Below are positions 29,125 to 39,499 of a DNA stretch of 64,000 bases, one piece after another. Position 1 is the stretch's first letter. The number at the start of each line of letters is the position of its first letter. A model generated the notes under the pieces. The model ran no database searches and had not been told where the DNA came from. It saw only the letters and a list, made by a program, of their open reading frames with translations. Both the position numbers and the translations under genes were made by a program. The DNA comes from Phocaeicola paurosaccharolyticus JCM 15092 (GTDB taxonomy: Bacteria; Bacteroidota; Bacteroidia; Bacteroidales; Bacteroidaceae). The DNA lies in NCBI RefSeq assembly GCF_000613805.1, contig NZ_BAJR01000001.1, forward strand, positions 124,001-188,000. Reading direction: 5' to 3'.

Positions 29125-31022
29125 ATGATTGAAGAAAACGATTTACTGATAACGACCGCTCAAGTGGAATATACTGATGAAAATATCCGCCACTTGAGTG
29201 ATATGGAGCATGTACGTACCCGACCAGGTATGTATATCGGAAAGTTGGGTGACGGATCACATCCTGAAGATGGTATATATGTATTGCTTAAAGAGGTTAT
29301 CGATAACAGTATCGATGAGTTCAAGATGCAATCAGGAAAAAGAATAGAGATTGAGATAGAAGATAATCTCATGGTATCTATCCGTGACTATGGTAGAGGT
29401 ATCCCTCAAGGTAAACTTATTGAAGCTGTTAGTGTACTAAACACAGGAGGTAAATACGATAGTAAGGCCTTCAAAAAGAGTGTTGGACTTAATGGTGTTG
29501 GTATAAAAGCTGTAAATGCGCTTAGCTCTAGATTTGAGGTAAGAAGTTATCGTGATGGAAAAGTCAGAATTGCTGATTTTGTTAAAGGTGAACTCCGTTC
29601 CGATAGGCAGAAGATACTGAAGAACTCAATGGTACTTTTATCTTTTTTGAACCAGATAATACGCTTTTCTTGAACTATAGTTTCAGAGCAGAGTTCATAG
29701 AGACTATGCTTCGAAATTATACCTATCTGAATACAGGATTGGCGATTATCTTTAATGGGCAGCGTATTATTTCAAGAAATGGTCTCGTCGATCTCCTCAA
29801 TGATAATATGACCTCTACTGGTCTTTATCCTATAATACACCTCAAAGGCGAGGATATTGAGATTGCCTTCACTCATACCAGCCAGTATGGAGAGGAATAT
29901 TATTCCTTTGTTAATGGTCAGCATACTACTCAGGGTGGTACCCACCAGAGTGCTTTCAAGGAGCATATTGCAAGGACTATCAAGGAATATTTCAATAAAA
30001 ACTTCGACTATTCAGATATACGTAACGGACTTGTTGCTGCAGTAGCGATAAATGTTGAAGAGCCTCTTTTTGAGAGCCAGACCAAGATTAAGCTAGGTTC
30101 TGCAAATATGTACCCTGGCGGCCCAAGTGTCAATAAATTCGTTGGAGACTTTGTAAAGACTGAGGTAGATAACTATCTCCATAAGAATACCGATATTGCC
30201 GATGTAATGTTGCAGAAGATACAGGAGTCGGAAAAGGAGAGGAAGGCTATTGCAGGTGTTACAAAACTGGCTCGTGAGAGAGCAAAGAAGGCAAATCTGC
30301 ATAACCGTAAACTACGTGACTGCCGTTTCCATCTTAGCGATGTAAAGGGAGAAAAGCAGGAAGATAGCTGTATTTTCATAACCGAGGGTGATTCTGCGAG
30401 TGGCTCAATAACAAAGAGCCGTGATGTTAATACTCAAGCAGTATTCTCCTTACGAGGAAAACCACTTAACTCTTTCGGGCTTACAAAGAAAGTTGTATAC
30501 GAGAATGAAGAGTTTAATCTTCTTCAAGCTGCCCTAAATATTGAGGATGGCATGGAAGGGTTGAGATATAATAAGGTTATTGTTGCTACCGATGCCGATG
30601 TAGATGGTATGCATATACGTCTGCTTCTGATAACATTCTTCCTTCAGTTCTTCCCGGATTTGATTAAGAAAGGACATGTCTATATACTTCAGACTCCGCT
30701 CTTCCGTGTTCGTAACAGGAAGAAAGGTGTTTATGAGACAATATATTGCTATTCAGACGATGAGAGATTGGCTGCTATAGAGAAACTGCAACCAAATCCA
30801 GAAATAACCCGATTCAAGGGCCTTGGTGAGATCTCTCCCGATGAGTTTAAACATTTCATTGGAAAAGATATGCGTCTTGATAAGGTGTCATTGAGAAAAA
30901 CTGACTTAGTAAAGGAACTTCTTGAATTCTATATGGGAAAGAACACTATGGAACGTCAGAATTTTATTATTGATAATCTTGTTGTAGAAGAGGATATTTT
31001 GAAAGATATTGAAAATAAATAG
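29125..31022 (+). pseudogene. parE: DNA topoisomerase IV subunit B (ParE-type), one frameshift as sequenced
   Basis: Start at ATG 29125 (a GTG lies just before it). The GHKL ATPase region reads [34 protein letters not shown] and [11 protein letters not shown]. The first frame stops at 29673. From 29628 the next frame back continues [19 protein letters not shown] and runs to 31022 through the Toprim motifs [16 protein letters not shown] and [11 protein letters not shown]. One A missing at 29628-29629 explains the break; repair gives about 632 aa. Type IIA topoisomerases are essential, so a real loss is unlikely and sequence error is favoured. The assignment as ParE rather than GyrB rests on the short Toprim region and on family similarity. 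Confidence 0.87.
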
Positions 31023-31028
31023 GATTAA

Positions 31029-31484
31029 ATGAGAAGAGCTATATTCCCAGGTACATTCGACCCTTTTACTATAGGTCATTACTCTGTAGTAGAGCGAACG
31101 CTTACATTCATGGACGAGATAATTATCGGGATAGGTAAAAATGAAAACAAGAAGACTTTCTTCCCTCTTAATAAGAGACTTGAGATGATTCGTGAACTTT
31201 ATAAAGATGACCCAAGGATAAAGGTTGAGGCATATAGCGAACTAACAGTCGACTTTGCTATTAAACACGATGCTAAGTTCATAGTTCGAGGAATACGTAC
31301 TGTTCATGATTTTGAGTATGAAGAGACAATAGCCGATATAAATAGAAAATTATCAGGCGTTGAAACTATACTTCTCTTTACTGAGCCGGAGCTTACTTCT
31401 GTAAGTTCAACTATTGTAAGAGAACTGTTACATTTTGGTAAAGATGTTTCTCCATTTTTACCTAGGAATATGAAAATAGACTGA
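31029..31484 (+). CDS. coaD: Phosphopantetheine adenylyltransferase
   Basis: The 151-aa product catalyses the fourth step of coenzyme A synthesis from pantothenate, joining ATP and phosphopantetheine. The nucleotidyltransferase motif is [32 protein letters not shown] and [11 protein letters not shown] are the other family signatures. It follows parE by 6 bp and precedes the S41 protease gene by 2 bp, so it lies in one operon. Confidence 0.96.
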   Translation: MRRAIFPGTFDPFTIGHYSVVERTLTFMDEIIIGIGKNENKKTFFPLNKRLEMIRELYKDDPRIKVEAYSELTVDFAIKHDAKFIVRGIRTVHDFEYEETIADINRKLSGVETILLFTEPELTSVSSTIVRELLHFGKDVSPFLPRNMKID

Positions 31485-31486
31485 TT

Positions 31487-33094
31487 ATGAGATATTTTAA
31501 ATATATTATTGCAGGTCTGTGTACCTGCTTTTTTTCTATAAGCGCAGAGGCACAGCAGTCATCTCCTTTTTCTGCTTCTCCATCACGTAAGCTGCAAATT
31601 GCAGAGTTTGCAATATCAAATCTATATGTTGACCAAGTAGATGAAGATAAACTTGTTGAAACAGCTATAGTGAAGATGCTCGAACAGCTTGACCCTCATT
31701 CTACATACTCAAATTCTGAAGAGGTTAAGAAATTGAATGAGCCGTTGAAAGGGAACTTCGATGGTATAGGAGTACAGTTTAATATGTCCGAAGACACTCT
31801 TCTTATCATACAGACAGTATCCGGCGGCCCTTCTCAGAAGGCTGGGATAATAGCAGGCGACAGGATAATAATGGTTAACGATACCACCATTGCAGGTGTA
31901 AAGATGAGCACCGAGGATATTATGAGTCGTCTTCGTGGTCCTAAAGGCTCAAAGGTGAATCTTAAAATACTTCGTCGTGGAGTTAAAGAGCTTCTTCCTT
32001 TTGTAATTAAAAGAGATAAGATACCTGTTTACAGTGTCGATGCTTCTTATATGATTGATAATAAGATTGGATATATCAAGATAGACAGATTTGGTGCAAC
32101 TACTCATGATGAGTTCAAAAAATCACTCACTGAACTGCAAAAGAGGGGGATGAAAGACCTTATAATAGACCTTCAAGGTAATGGAGGAGGCTACTTGGAT
32201 GCGGCAATTAATATAGCAAATGAACTTCTTGATAAGAAGGAACTCATAGTTTATACAGAGGGAAAGAAAAGTAATAGGAGTGAGTTCTTTGCAAAGGGAG
32301 ACGGCATGTTCAAAAATGGCAAGCTAATAGTTCTTGTCGATGAGTTTTCTGCCTCAGCTAGCGAGATTGTAACAGGTGCCATACAGGATTGGGATAGAGG
32401 ACTTGTTGTTGGGCGACGTTCTTTTGGTAAAGGACTTGTGCAACGCCCTATTGATCTTCCGGATGGCTCAATGATTAGGCTGACAGTTGCCCGATATTAT
32501 ACTCCTGCAGGAAGGTCTATACAGAAGCCTTACGAGAGCATAGAGAAATATAATAAGGATATAATAGACAGATATAACAAAGGCGAGATGATTAGTGCCG
32601 ACAGCATTCATTTCCCTGATTCATTGAAATACGCTACTCAGAAACTTAAAAGAGTCGTTTATGGAGGAGGAGGTATCATGCCCGACTACTTTGTTCCAAT
32701 TGATACAACAAAGTATACTAAGTATCATCGTGACCTGAGTAATAAAGGGGTAATTATGAGCTTTCATTATAAATATATTGATGCCAATAGAAAAGCCCTT
32801 AAAAAGATGTATGGCGATTTCGACCTATATAATAAGAAATTTGAGGTTACTCCTGCAATGCTGACATCATTGGTTGATGAGGGTAAGAAGGCAAATGTAG
32901 AGTTGAATGAGAAAGAGTATACTGAATCTTTGCCGCTTCTTAAACTACAACTTAAAGCATTAATAGCTCGTGACCTTTGGGACATGAATGAATATTATCA
33001 TGTGATAAACCAGACCAACGAGAGTGTAAGTAAAGCTATAGAACTTATGAAAGCTCCGAATTTTGATGAACTTTTTATGAAAAAGAAAAAGTAG
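31487..33094 (+). CDS. S41 family C-terminal processing peptidase
   Basis: The 535-aa protein has a signal peptide (YIIAGLCTCFFSISAEAQ), so it is periplasmic. A helical region precedes a PDZ domain (GPSQKAGIIAGDRIIMVND). The S41 catalytic domain follows: DLQGNGGGYLDAA, VDEFSASASEIVTGA (nucleophile Ser in SASASE) and GRRSFGKGLVQ (general-base Lys). The family trims or degrades envelope proteins by recognising their C-termini. It ends the acetyltransferase-parE-coaD operon and a terminator follows. Confidence 0.93.
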   Translation: MRYFKYIIAGLCTCFFSISAEAQQSSPFSASPSRKLQIAEFAISNLYVDQVDEDKLVETAIVKMLEQLDPHSTYSNSEEVKKLNEPLKGNFDGIGVQFNMSEDTLLIIQTVSGGPSQKAGIIAGDRIIMVNDTTIAGVKMSTEDIMSRLRGPKGSKVNLKILRRGVKELLPFVIKRDKIPVYSVDASYMIDNKIGYIKIDRFGATTHDEFKKSLTELQKRGMKDLIIDLQGNGGGYLDAAINIANELLDKKELIVYTEGKKSNRSEFFAKGDGMFKNGKLIVLVDEFSASASEIVTGAIQDWDRGLVVGRRSFGKGLVQRPIDLPDGSMIRLTVARYYTPAGRSIQKPYESIEKYNKDIIDRYNKGEMISADSIHFPDSLKYATQKLKRVVYGGGGIMPDYFVPIDTTKYTKYHRDLSNKGVIMSFHYKYIDANRKALKKMYGDFDLYNKKFEVTPAMLTSLVDEGKKANVELNEKEYTESLPLLKLQLKALIARDLWDMNEYYHVINQTNESVSKAIELMKAPNFDELFMKKKK

Positions 33095-33126
33095 CTCTAT
33101 TTTATATAACCTCCAAAAGATAACTG

Positions 33127-33168
33127 TACCCCAAAAGTTTGATACAAAACTTTTGGGGTATCTTATTT
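33127..33168 (+). terminator. Terminator after the S41 peptidase gene
   Basis: TACCCCAAAAGTTT (33127-33140) pairs perfectly with AAACTTTTGGGGTA (33147-33160) around a 6-nt loop. TCTTATTTTTTATTG follows. Confidence 0.85.
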
Positions 33169-33593
33169 TTTATTGTCTCCTTATGACATTTCTATTCTTT
33201 CCTTATGACATCTTTATTCTCTCTCCTCATGAAATTTTTATTTTCCCTTCATGAAGATTTTTTAGTTTTCAGATAGCATTTCACTTCATGGAAATTTTAC
33301 ACTTAATATAGCTGTTGACCATGAGACCTTATCAGGTATATAAAAAACCTTTTAGAGTTCTATATTTACGGGTAATCCCGAAGGGGTTGAAAAAAATTAA
33401 ATTATTAGCTGTTTTTATCGTCTCTTAAAGTGATATAAATATGCTCAATAGAATAATAAAAGTAATTTTATGACAGTATAAGCTGTGATAAAATTACTTT
33501 TTGCTTTAGCATTGTTTTATTTATATCTTTTTGTTTTGTCTGAAAAAGTTTCAAGATAGGAATCAGATAGCTTAAAAACAGATCCTGTCAAGA
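33169..33593. other. Gene-free AT-rich region with short repeats
   Basis: No gene is evident between the terminator and the PAP2 gene. It contains the repeat cluster at 33180-33301. A second hairpin-like stretch near 33468-33503 (TAATTTTATGACAG and TAAAATTACTTTTTGC) could be the PAP2 terminator. Confidence 0.45.
33180..33301. repeat. Imperfect AT-rich repeat cluster
   Basis: Related units start at 33180 and 33202 (both CTTATGACAT, then T/C-rich, then TATTCT), 33226 (CTCATGAAATTTTTATTTT), 33247 (CTTCATGAAGATTTTTTAG) and 33284 (CTTCATGGAAATTTTACAC). Spacings are 22, 24, 21 and 37 bp. The ATGA/TCATG core is shared. Confidence 0.55.
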
Positions 33594-34196
33594 TTATTCA
33601 TCGAAAAGAACTTTATTAAGCCATCTGTTAGCATAGATATTTAAAAAACCACACCCAACTCCTATAACAGCTCCGGTAATTACATCACTTGGATAGTGAA
33701 CTCCCTGATTCATCCTTGCGATACCTACACTTGTTGCCCAAATTGCAGATGGAGCAATTACATACCATTTAGGATAGGTTATGCTTAAAGATGTTGCAAG
33801 TGAGAACGCTGCAGCAGTATGACTGGATGGAAAAGATGAACTCTTTATTCCTGAAGCCCCATATGGGGTAATCTTGTTTGGGTATTTTAGGAATGGACGT
33901 TCTCTGTCCACTATCTCTTTAGTAACATAGCTAATTCCTACTGCTTCTATAACGGAAGTGCCAATATATATAGCCTTTTTCAAAAGAGGTTTGTCTTTCT
34001 CAATCAATGCATATATTCCCATGGCAGAGGGTAGCCCAATAGTAATTATAGGCGTTGTATTCGATATGACCTTACTTGCACCGTGGATCTCCCATTCATT
34101 TATTTTATTAAGTGTATTAATATCCCAGTTCTGTGCGTTGCATTTAAATGAGGTTATAAGCAACAGTGTTAATAAGATTGATACTTTTTTGATCAT
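33594..34196 (-). CDS. PAP2-family membrane-associated phosphatase
   Basis: The 200-aa product has a signal peptide (LLTLLLITSFKCNAQ). The three PAP2 catalytic motifs are in order: KEIVDRERPF, PSSHTAAAF and HYPSDVITGAVIG. It probably acts on a lipid phosphate or pyrophosphate at the periplasmic face, for example an undecaprenyl or lipid A phosphate, but the substrate is not determined. It is a single gene transcribed against the S41 unit, with a TACATTTG -7 element at 34212-34219 (minus). Confidence 0.88.
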   Translation of the reverse strand: MIKKVSILLTLLLITSFKCNAQNWDINTLNKINEWEIHGASKVISNTTPIITIGLPSAMGIYALIEKDKPLLKKAIYIGTSVIEAVGISYVTKEIVDRERPFLKYPNKITPYGASGIKSSSFPSSHTAAAFSLATSLSITYPKWYVIAPSAIWATSVGIARMNQGVHYPSDVITGAVIGVGCGFLNIYANRWLNKVLFDE

Positions 34197-34551
34197 ATAC
34201 TATATTTTGTGCAAATGTAATTAATATTGATTTTATCATGGTAAATAAAATTGAATTAATGGTCTTCAGTAGAATAATGTTTTAATCTTCATAAAAAGAT
34301 ATTAATTGCAAAATGCCTCTTATAATTAGTCATATAGTTACCATTAATCCATTGAAATTAATAAATGGTGATTATATTTGGGATCAATGATTTTGTATAT
34401 ATTCTGTTTTTAAATAAAAAGGTTTCCATTACGGAATTATTTCTTTAATATCTTGTATTATCGATTGTTTTGCTTTAATTTTGCCAACAAATAATCTTAA
34501 TTTTCTGAGAAAATCAGTATAAACTATTAAATAATTTAAAATCAATCATTT
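34197..34551. other. AT-rich intergenic region holding the PAP2 and frdC promoters
   Basis: I see no gene. The minus-strand PAP2 -7 element (34212-34219) is at the left, and the plus-strand frd promoter is in the middle. A long ~165-nt leader precedes frdC. Confidence 0.5.
34352..34380 (+). promoter_or_regulatory. Promoter of the frdCAB operon
   Basis: TTG (34352-34354) is followed after 18 bp by TATATTTG (34373-34380). The untranslated leader to ATG 34552 would be ~165 nt, unusually long for this window, leaving room for leader regulation. Confidence 0.55.
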
Positions 34552-35235
34552 ATGTGGTTATGTAATTCATCTATTGGAAGGAAAGTGGTGATGAGTGTCA
34601 CTGGTGTCGCCCTTATCCTGTTTTTGACGTTTCACATGGCGATGAATCTTGTTGCAATCTTCTCTGGAGAGGCGTACAACATGATTTGTGAGTTCTTGGG
34701 AGCTAACTGGTATGCGCTGGTAGCTACTGTAGGATTAGGAGCCTTGGTAGTAATTCATATAGTGTATGCTTTCTGGCTCACTATGCAAAACCGTGCAGCT
34801 CGTGGCACAGAACGTTACGCTGTAAATGAGAAACCTAAAAACGTAGAGTGGGCTTCTCAGAACATGCTTGCTTTGGGTATAGTGATCCTTCTTGGATTAG
34901 GATTGCACCTCTTTAATTTCTGGGCAAAAATGCAGTTACCAGAGGTATTGCATATGTTGGGTATCAATGTAGATACAACATACGTTGCAGACGGTGTTTA
35001 TCACATTCAGAATACTTTCGGTTGCCCTGTTTATTCAGTTCTTTATATAGTTTGGTTGGCAGCTTTGTGGTTCCACTTGACTCATGGTTTCTGGAGTGCA
35101 TTGCAGACTTTGGGATGGAACAACAAAATCTGGTTTGAACGTTGGAAAATGATTGGTAACATCTATTCTACATTAGTTGTATTAGGTTTTGTTGCTGTAG
35201 TAGTTTATTACGCTTTGTGCGGTTCTTACTGCTAA
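34552..35235 (+). CDS. frdC: Fumarate reductase/succinate dehydrogenase cytochrome b subunit
   Basis: The 227-aa integral membrane protein has five hydrophobic helices of the Bacteroides/Wolinella-type diheme cytochrome b. His residues lie in candidate heme-ligand positions: TFHMAMNL, VIHIVYAF, LHLFNFW and WFHLTHGFW. It anchors the flavoprotein and iron-sulfur subunits and passes electrons from menaquinol to fumarate. It is the first gene of frdCAB, with 34 bp to frdA. Codon use is strongly biased, as for abundant proteins. Confidence 0.92.
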   Translation: MWLCNSSIGRKVVMSVTGVALILFLTFHMAMNLVAIFSGEAYNMICEFLGANWYALVATVGLGALVVIHIVYAFWLTMQNRAARGTERYAVNEKPKNVEWASQNMLALGIVILLGLGLHLFNFWAKMQLPEVLHMLGINVDTTYVADGVYHIQNTFGCPVYSVLYIVWLAALWFHLTHGFWSALQTLGWNNKIWFERWKMIGNIYSTLVVLGFVAVVVYYALCGSYC

Positions 35236-35269
35236 AATTCGAATTATAAATTAAAATAGTAAAAATATT

Positions 35270-37213
35270 ATGGCTAATATAGATTCTAAAATTCCTGAAG
35301 GCCTTTTGGCTGAAAAATGGACCAATTATAAAGCTCATCAGAAATTGGTAAATCCTGCTAACAAGCGTCGTCTTGACGTTATCGTTGTAGGTACAGGTCT
35401 TGCTGGTGCTTCTGCAGCTGCATCACTTGGTGCTTTAGGTTTCAAAGTATTGAACTTCTGTATTCAAGATTCACCTCGTCGTGCTCACTCTATCGCAGCA
35501 CAGGGTGGTATCAATGCAGCAAAGAATTATCAGAACGATGGTGACTCTGTTTACCGTCTTTTCTACGATACAATTAAGGGTGGTGACTACCGTTCACGCG
35601 AGTCTAACGTTTATCGTCTTGCTGAGGTATCAAACTCTATTATCGACCAGTGCGTAGCTCAGGGTGTTCCTTTCGCTCGCGAATATGGTGGTTTACTTGA
35701 CAACCGTTCTTTCGGTGGTGCTCAGGTATCCCGTACATTCTATGCCCGTGGTCAAACCGGACAGCAGCTTCTTCTTGGAGCATATTCAGCTCTTAGCCGT
35801 GAGGTACAACGTGGTAACGTAAAACTATATACTCGTTATGAGATGCTCAACATTGTAATTATAGAGGGTCGTGCTCGTGGTATTATTGCACGTAATCTTG
35901 TTACAGGAGCTGTCGAACGTTTCTCTGCTCATGCAGTTGTTATCGGTACTGGTGGTTATGGAAATACATATTTCCTTTCAACAAATGCAATGGGCTCAAA
36001 TGGTTCTGCTGCAATGCAGATTTACCGTAAAGGAGCATACTTTGCTAACCCATGTTTTGCTCAGATTCACCCAACATGTATTCCTGTCCACGGTGACAAA
36101 CAGTCTAAGCTTACTCTTATGTCTGAATCTCTTCGTAACGATGGACGTATCTGGGTTCCTAAGAAGATTGAAGATTCTAAGGCTCTTCAGGAAGGTACAA
36201 AGAAAGCTAATGATATTCCAGACGAAGATCGTGATTTCTACTTGGAACGTCGTTACCCAGCATTTGGTAACCTTGTTCCACGTGACGTTGCTTCACGTGC
36301 AGCAAAAGAGCGTTGTGATGCCGGTTTCGGTGTAAACAACACAGGTCTTGCAGTATTCCTTGACTTCAAATATGCAATAGAACGTCTTGGTGAGGATGTT
36401 GTTCGTGCTCGTTATGGTAACCTCTTCGATATGTATGAAGAGATCACAGATGAGAATCCATATAAGACTCCAATGATGATATTCCCAGCTATCCACTATA
36501 CAATGGGTGGTATTTGGGTTGACTACGAACTTATGACTTCAATTAAAGGTTGCTATGCAATCGGTGAGGCTAACTTCTCTGACCACGGTGCTAACCGCTT
36601 AGGTGCTTCTGCTCTTATGCAGGGTCTTGCTGATGGTTACTTCGTATTGCCATATACAATTCAGAACTACTTGTCTGACCAGATTCAGGTTCCTCGTTTC
36701 TCTACAGACCTTCCTGAGTTTGCAGAGGCTGAGAAAGAGGTTTCTGATAAGATCAACAAACTTATGAATATCAAGGGTTCTCGTTCTGTAGACTCTATTC
36801 ATAAAGAGTTGGGACACATAATGTGGAACTTCGTTGGTATGGGACGTACTAAAGAATCTTTGGAGACAGCACTTGTTAAACTTAAAGAGGTTGAGAAGTT
36901 GTTCTGGACAGAACTTCGTATACCAGGTGAGGCAAATACTCTTAATGTTGAACTTGAAAAAGCATTACGCCTTTCCGACTTTATTGAGATTGGTAAGTTG
37001 ATGGCTTACGATGGTCTTAACCGTGAAGAGTCTTGTGGTGGTCACTTCCGTGAAGAACATCAGACTCCAGAAGGTGAGGCTCTTCGTCACGATGACAAGT
37101 TCTCTTATGTAGCTTGTTGGAAATTTATGGGTGAAGGACAGGCTCCTGAACTTATAAAAGAAGATTTGAACTATGAATTTACAAAGGTTCAGACACGTAA
37201 TTATAAGTCTTAA
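35270..37213 (+). CDS. frdA: Fumarate reductase/succinate dehydrogenase flavoprotein subunit
   Basis: The 647-aa product has the FAD dinucleotide motif [20 protein letters not shown] and [18 protein letters not shown], which includes the His for covalent FAD. The active-site region is HPTCIPV with [13 protein letters not shown] toward the C-terminus. It reduces fumarate to succinate in anaerobic respiration, the main electron sink of gut Bacteroidales. Codons are dominated by GGT, CGT, GTT and CTT, unlike neighbouring genes, which points to very high expression. Confidence 0.96.
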   Translation: MANIDSKIPEGLLAEKWTNYKAHQKLVNPANKRRLDVIVVGTGLAGASAAASLGALGFKVLNFCIQDSPRRAHSIAAQGGINAAKNYQNDGDSVYRLFYDTIKGGDYRSRESNVYRLAEVSNSIIDQCVAQGVPFAREYGGLLDNRSFGGAQVSRTFYARGQTGQQLLLGAYSALSREVQRGNVKLYTRYEMLNIVIIEGRARGIIARNLVTGAVERFSAHAVVIGTGGYGNTYFLSTNAMGSNGSAAMQIYRKGAYFANPCFAQIHPTCIPVHGDKQSKLTLMSESLRNDGRIWVPKKIEDSKALQEGTKKANDIPDEDRDFYLERRYPAFGNLVPRDVASRAAKERCDAGFGVNNTGLAVFLDFKYAIERLGEDVVRARYGNLFDMYEEITDENPYKTPMMIFPAIHYTMGGIWVDYELMTSIKGCYAIGEANFSDHGANRLGASALMQGLADGYFVLPYTIQNYLSDQIQVPRFSTDLPEFAEAEKEVSDKINKLMNIKGSRSVDSIHKELGHIMWNFVGMGRTKESLETALVKLKEVEKLFWTELRIPGEANTLNVELEKALRLSDFIEIGKLMAYDGLNREESCGGHFREEHQTPEGEALRHDDKFSYVACWKFMGEGQAPELIKEDLNYEFTKVQTRNYKS

Positions 37214-37231
37214 TTATTAATTGAAAGAAAA

Positions 37232-37987
37232 ATGGATAAAAATATAAGTTTCACATTAAAAGTATGGCGTCAAAGAGGTCCTAAAGAGAAAGGCCATTTT
37301 GATTCATTCCAAATGAAAGATATTCCAGGAGATACTTCATTCCTGGAAATGATGGATATCTTGAACGAACAGCTTGTTGAAGAGGGCAAAGAACCAATTG
37401 TATTTGACCATGACTGTCGTGAGGGTATTTGTGGTATGTGTTCAATGTATATCAATGGACACCCACATGGACCAGCAACAGCTGTAACAACTTGCCAGAT
37501 CTATATGCGCCGTTTCAATGATGGTGATACAATCACTGTTGAACCATGGCGTTCTGCCGGTTTCCCTGTAATCCGTGACCTTATGGTAGACCGTGGTGCT
37601 TACGATAAGATTATGCAGGCTGGTGGTTATGTTTCTATCAACACAGGTGGTATTCCTGATGCAAATGCAATTCCTATTGCAAAGAAGGATGCAGATGAAG
37701 CTATGGATGCTGCTGCATGTATCGGATGCGGTGCTTGTGTAGCTGCTTGTAAGAATGGTTCTGCTATGCTTTTCGTTTCAGCAAAAGTTAGCCAGCTTGC
37801 TATCCTTCCACAAGGAAAGGTTGAGGCTGCTCGTCGTGCTAAAGCTATGTTGAGCAAGATGGACGAACTTGGTTTCGGTAACTGTACTAACACACGTGCA
37901 TGCGAGGCTGAGTGTCCAAAATGTGTTTCAATTAGCAACATCGCTCGTTTGAACCGTGAGTTCATTTCAGCAAAGCTTAAAGATTAA
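37232..37987 (+). CDS. frdB: Fumarate reductase/succinate dehydrogenase iron-sulfur subunit
   Basis: The 251-aa product carries all three cluster motifs: the 2Fe-2S site [15 protein letters not shown] with a later Cys in AVTTCQ, the 4Fe-4S site [16 protein letters not shown] and the 3Fe-4S/4Fe-4S site [15 protein letters not shown]. It transfers electrons between the cytochrome b and the flavoprotein. It ends the operon and a strong terminator follows. Confidence 0.96.
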   Translation: MDKNISFTLKVWRQRGPKEKGHFDSFQMKDIPGDTSFLEMMDILNEQLVEEGKEPIVFDHDCREGICGMCSMYINGHPHGPATAVTTCQIYMRRFNDGDTITVEPWRSAGFPVIRDLMVDRGAYDKIMQAGGYVSINTGGIPDANAIPIAKKDADEAMDAAACIGCGACVAACKNGSAMLFVSAKVSQLAILPQGKVEAARRAKAMLSKMDELGFGNCTNTRACEAECPKCVSISNIARLNREFISAKLKD

Positions 37988-38014
37988 TACTGTTTACAGT
38001 TAAATCATATAACT

Positions 38015-38045
38015 AGCCCCGGTATAATTTACCGGGGCTTTTTTG
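38015..38045 (+). terminator. Terminator of frdCAB
   Basis: AGCCCCGGTA pairs with TACCGGGGCT around a 5-nt loop, followed by TTTTTT. Confidence 0.92.
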
Positions 38046-38093
38046 CTATGTTATGCAATTGTTGAAATCTATTTTGGCTACTTAAAAAAGAGA

Positions 38094-39032
38094 TCACCCT
38101 CTTCTATAATTGTTTACCGCTTGAATATATTTCTCTAAAGTAATGCTCTTCTTAATCTCTTTTCCTCTTTTCTTATCAATATTGGGTATGATATACTCCC
38201 AAAAACATTTCATCTTGTTGAGTATCTGACTATCTCCTTGGAGTCTATTGCTATAGATATTAAAAATATCGTCGTGCATTCGCACGATCTTATCTACACT
38301 CTCTTCTACGTGTGATGCACGGTCTTTATAATCAGCAGCTAACCACGGTTTACCTAGCAATCCTCTTCCAATCATAATACCAGAGAGTGAGGGATATTTC
38401 TCCTCTATTGAGGAAATATCAGCAACCTCTAAAATGTTCCCATTGTATACAAGATTGTGTTTGCACTCATTCATGAATGCCTCGAAATTGTCTATATCTA
38501 TATCTCCTTTATACTGTTGTTTCCCCGTCCTTGGATGAATGGTTATCATTTTAAGTTTAGTCTCATTTAAAATAGGCAACACCTCTCTCCATTCATCGTT
38601 TTTCTCAGCGCCCAGTCTCATCTTTACAGAGAACTCTATCTCGGGATATTTCTCAGCCTCAGCCATTATCTCCTCTACCTCTTTTGGGTAGGGCAATATA
38701 CCGCAGCCTTTATGGCGCTTGGAAATCATAGGAAAAGGGCATCCAAAGTTTATATCTATCCATCTGTAACCTCTTTCAACAACTATATCAGTCAATATTC
38801 TGAACTCCTCTTTCTGTGATGCTAAAATTTGTGGCACCAAACATCTTACACTGTTATTTTCAGGATCTATGTCTCTTAAGTCTTTATTTCTGACAGGTAA
38901 TTTATCCTCAGCACTCTTCTCTAAACGTATGAAAGGAGCAAAATAAGCATCTATGCCACCGCAATATTTTTCGTGTGCGTTTCTCCAAGGAGCCTCTGTA
39001 AAACCTTGTAAAGGAGCTGAGTAAATTTTCAT
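38094..39032 (-). CDS. tRNA-dihydrouridine synthase
   Basis: The 312-aa product is a Dus-family FMN enzyme. It begins MKIYSAPLQGFTEAPWR. WIDINFGCPFP and KRHKGCGILPYP carry the conserved catalytic Cys region, VKMRLGAEKN and IHPRTGKQQYKG bind FMN and tRNA, and GIMIGRGLLGKPWL closes the barrel. It reduces a specific uridine in tRNA to dihydrouridine. Which of the Dus subfamilies it belongs to is not clear to me. It is divergent from the thioesterase gene with a ~50-bp gap. Confidence 0.9.
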   Translation of the reverse strand: MKIYSAPLQGFTEAPWRNAHEKYCGGIDAYFAPFIRLEKSAEDKLPVRNKDLRDIDPENNSVRCLVPQILASQKEEFRILTDIVVERGYRWIDINFGCPFPMISKRHKGCGILPYPKEVEEIMAEAEKYPEIEFSVKMRLGAEKNDEWREVLPILNETKLKMITIHPRTGKQQYKGDIDIDNFEAFMNECKHNLVYNGNILEVADISSIEEKYPSLSGIMIGRGLLGKPWLAADYKDRASHVEESVDKIVRMHDDIFNIYSNRLQGDSQILNKMKCFWEYIIPNIDKKRGKEIKKSITLEKYIQAVNNYRRG

Positions 39033-39069
39033 ATTAATTATTTTTTTGCAAAAGAAATCATTTTTCTTA

Positions 39070-39077
39070 TATCTTTG
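39070..39077 (+). promoter_or_regulatory. -7 element almost touching the thioesterase start
   Basis: TATCTTTG ends only 4 bp before ATG 39082. If it is used, the transcript would begin at or near the A of the start codon. Confidence 0.5.
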
Positions 39078-39081
39078 TTTA

Positions 39082-39486
39082 ATGGAAAAGTATATTTATC
39101 AATTAACGATGAAAGTTCGCGATTATGAATGCGACCTTCAAGGCATTGTAAATAATGCTAATTACCAGCATTATATAGAGCATACGCGTCATGAATTCCT
39201 TGAATCGGCAGGACTTAGTTTTGCTAAACTTCATGATGAAGGAGTTGACCCTGTAGTTGCTCGTATTTCTATGGCATTTAAGACCCCTTTGAGAAGTGGC
39301 GATGAATTCATTTCTAAGCTATATCTTAAGAAAGAGGGAATAAAGTATGTATTCTACCAAGATATATTCAGACTAAGTGATATGAAGCCTGTAATGAAGG
39401 CTACAGTCGAGACGGTATGTGTAGTTAATGGTAAGCTATCATCAACATCTATATTTGATGATGTCTTTTCTCCATATCTGAAATAA
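39082..39486 (+). CDS. Acyl-CoA thioesterase, 4-hydroxybenzoyl-CoA thioesterase-like hotdog fold
   Basis: The start is placed at ATG 39082 (MEKYIYQLTMKVRDYE), giving 134 aa; an earlier Met at 39046 would lie upstream of the promoter element. The catalytic motif is YECDLQGIVNNANYQHYIEHTR, with the Asp of the FcbC/YbgC family. It probably hydrolyses acyl-CoA thioesters; the acyl chain is unknown. It lies 13 bp before dprA. Confidence 0.85.
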   Translation: MEKYIYQLTMKVRDYECDLQGIVNNANYQHYIEHTRHEFLESAGLSFAKLHDEGVDPVVARISMAFKTPLRSGDEFISKLYLKKEGIKYVFYQDIFRLSDMKPVMKATVETVCVVNGKLSSTSIFDDVFSPYLK

Positions 39487-39499
39487 AATCAAAATAATA

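Noticed and set aside
29590-29680. Programmed frameshift in parE (and likewise in mutS or lepB)
   Set aside because: I see no slippery heptamer or downstream stimulatory structure, and the breaks occur at unrelated ordinary codons.
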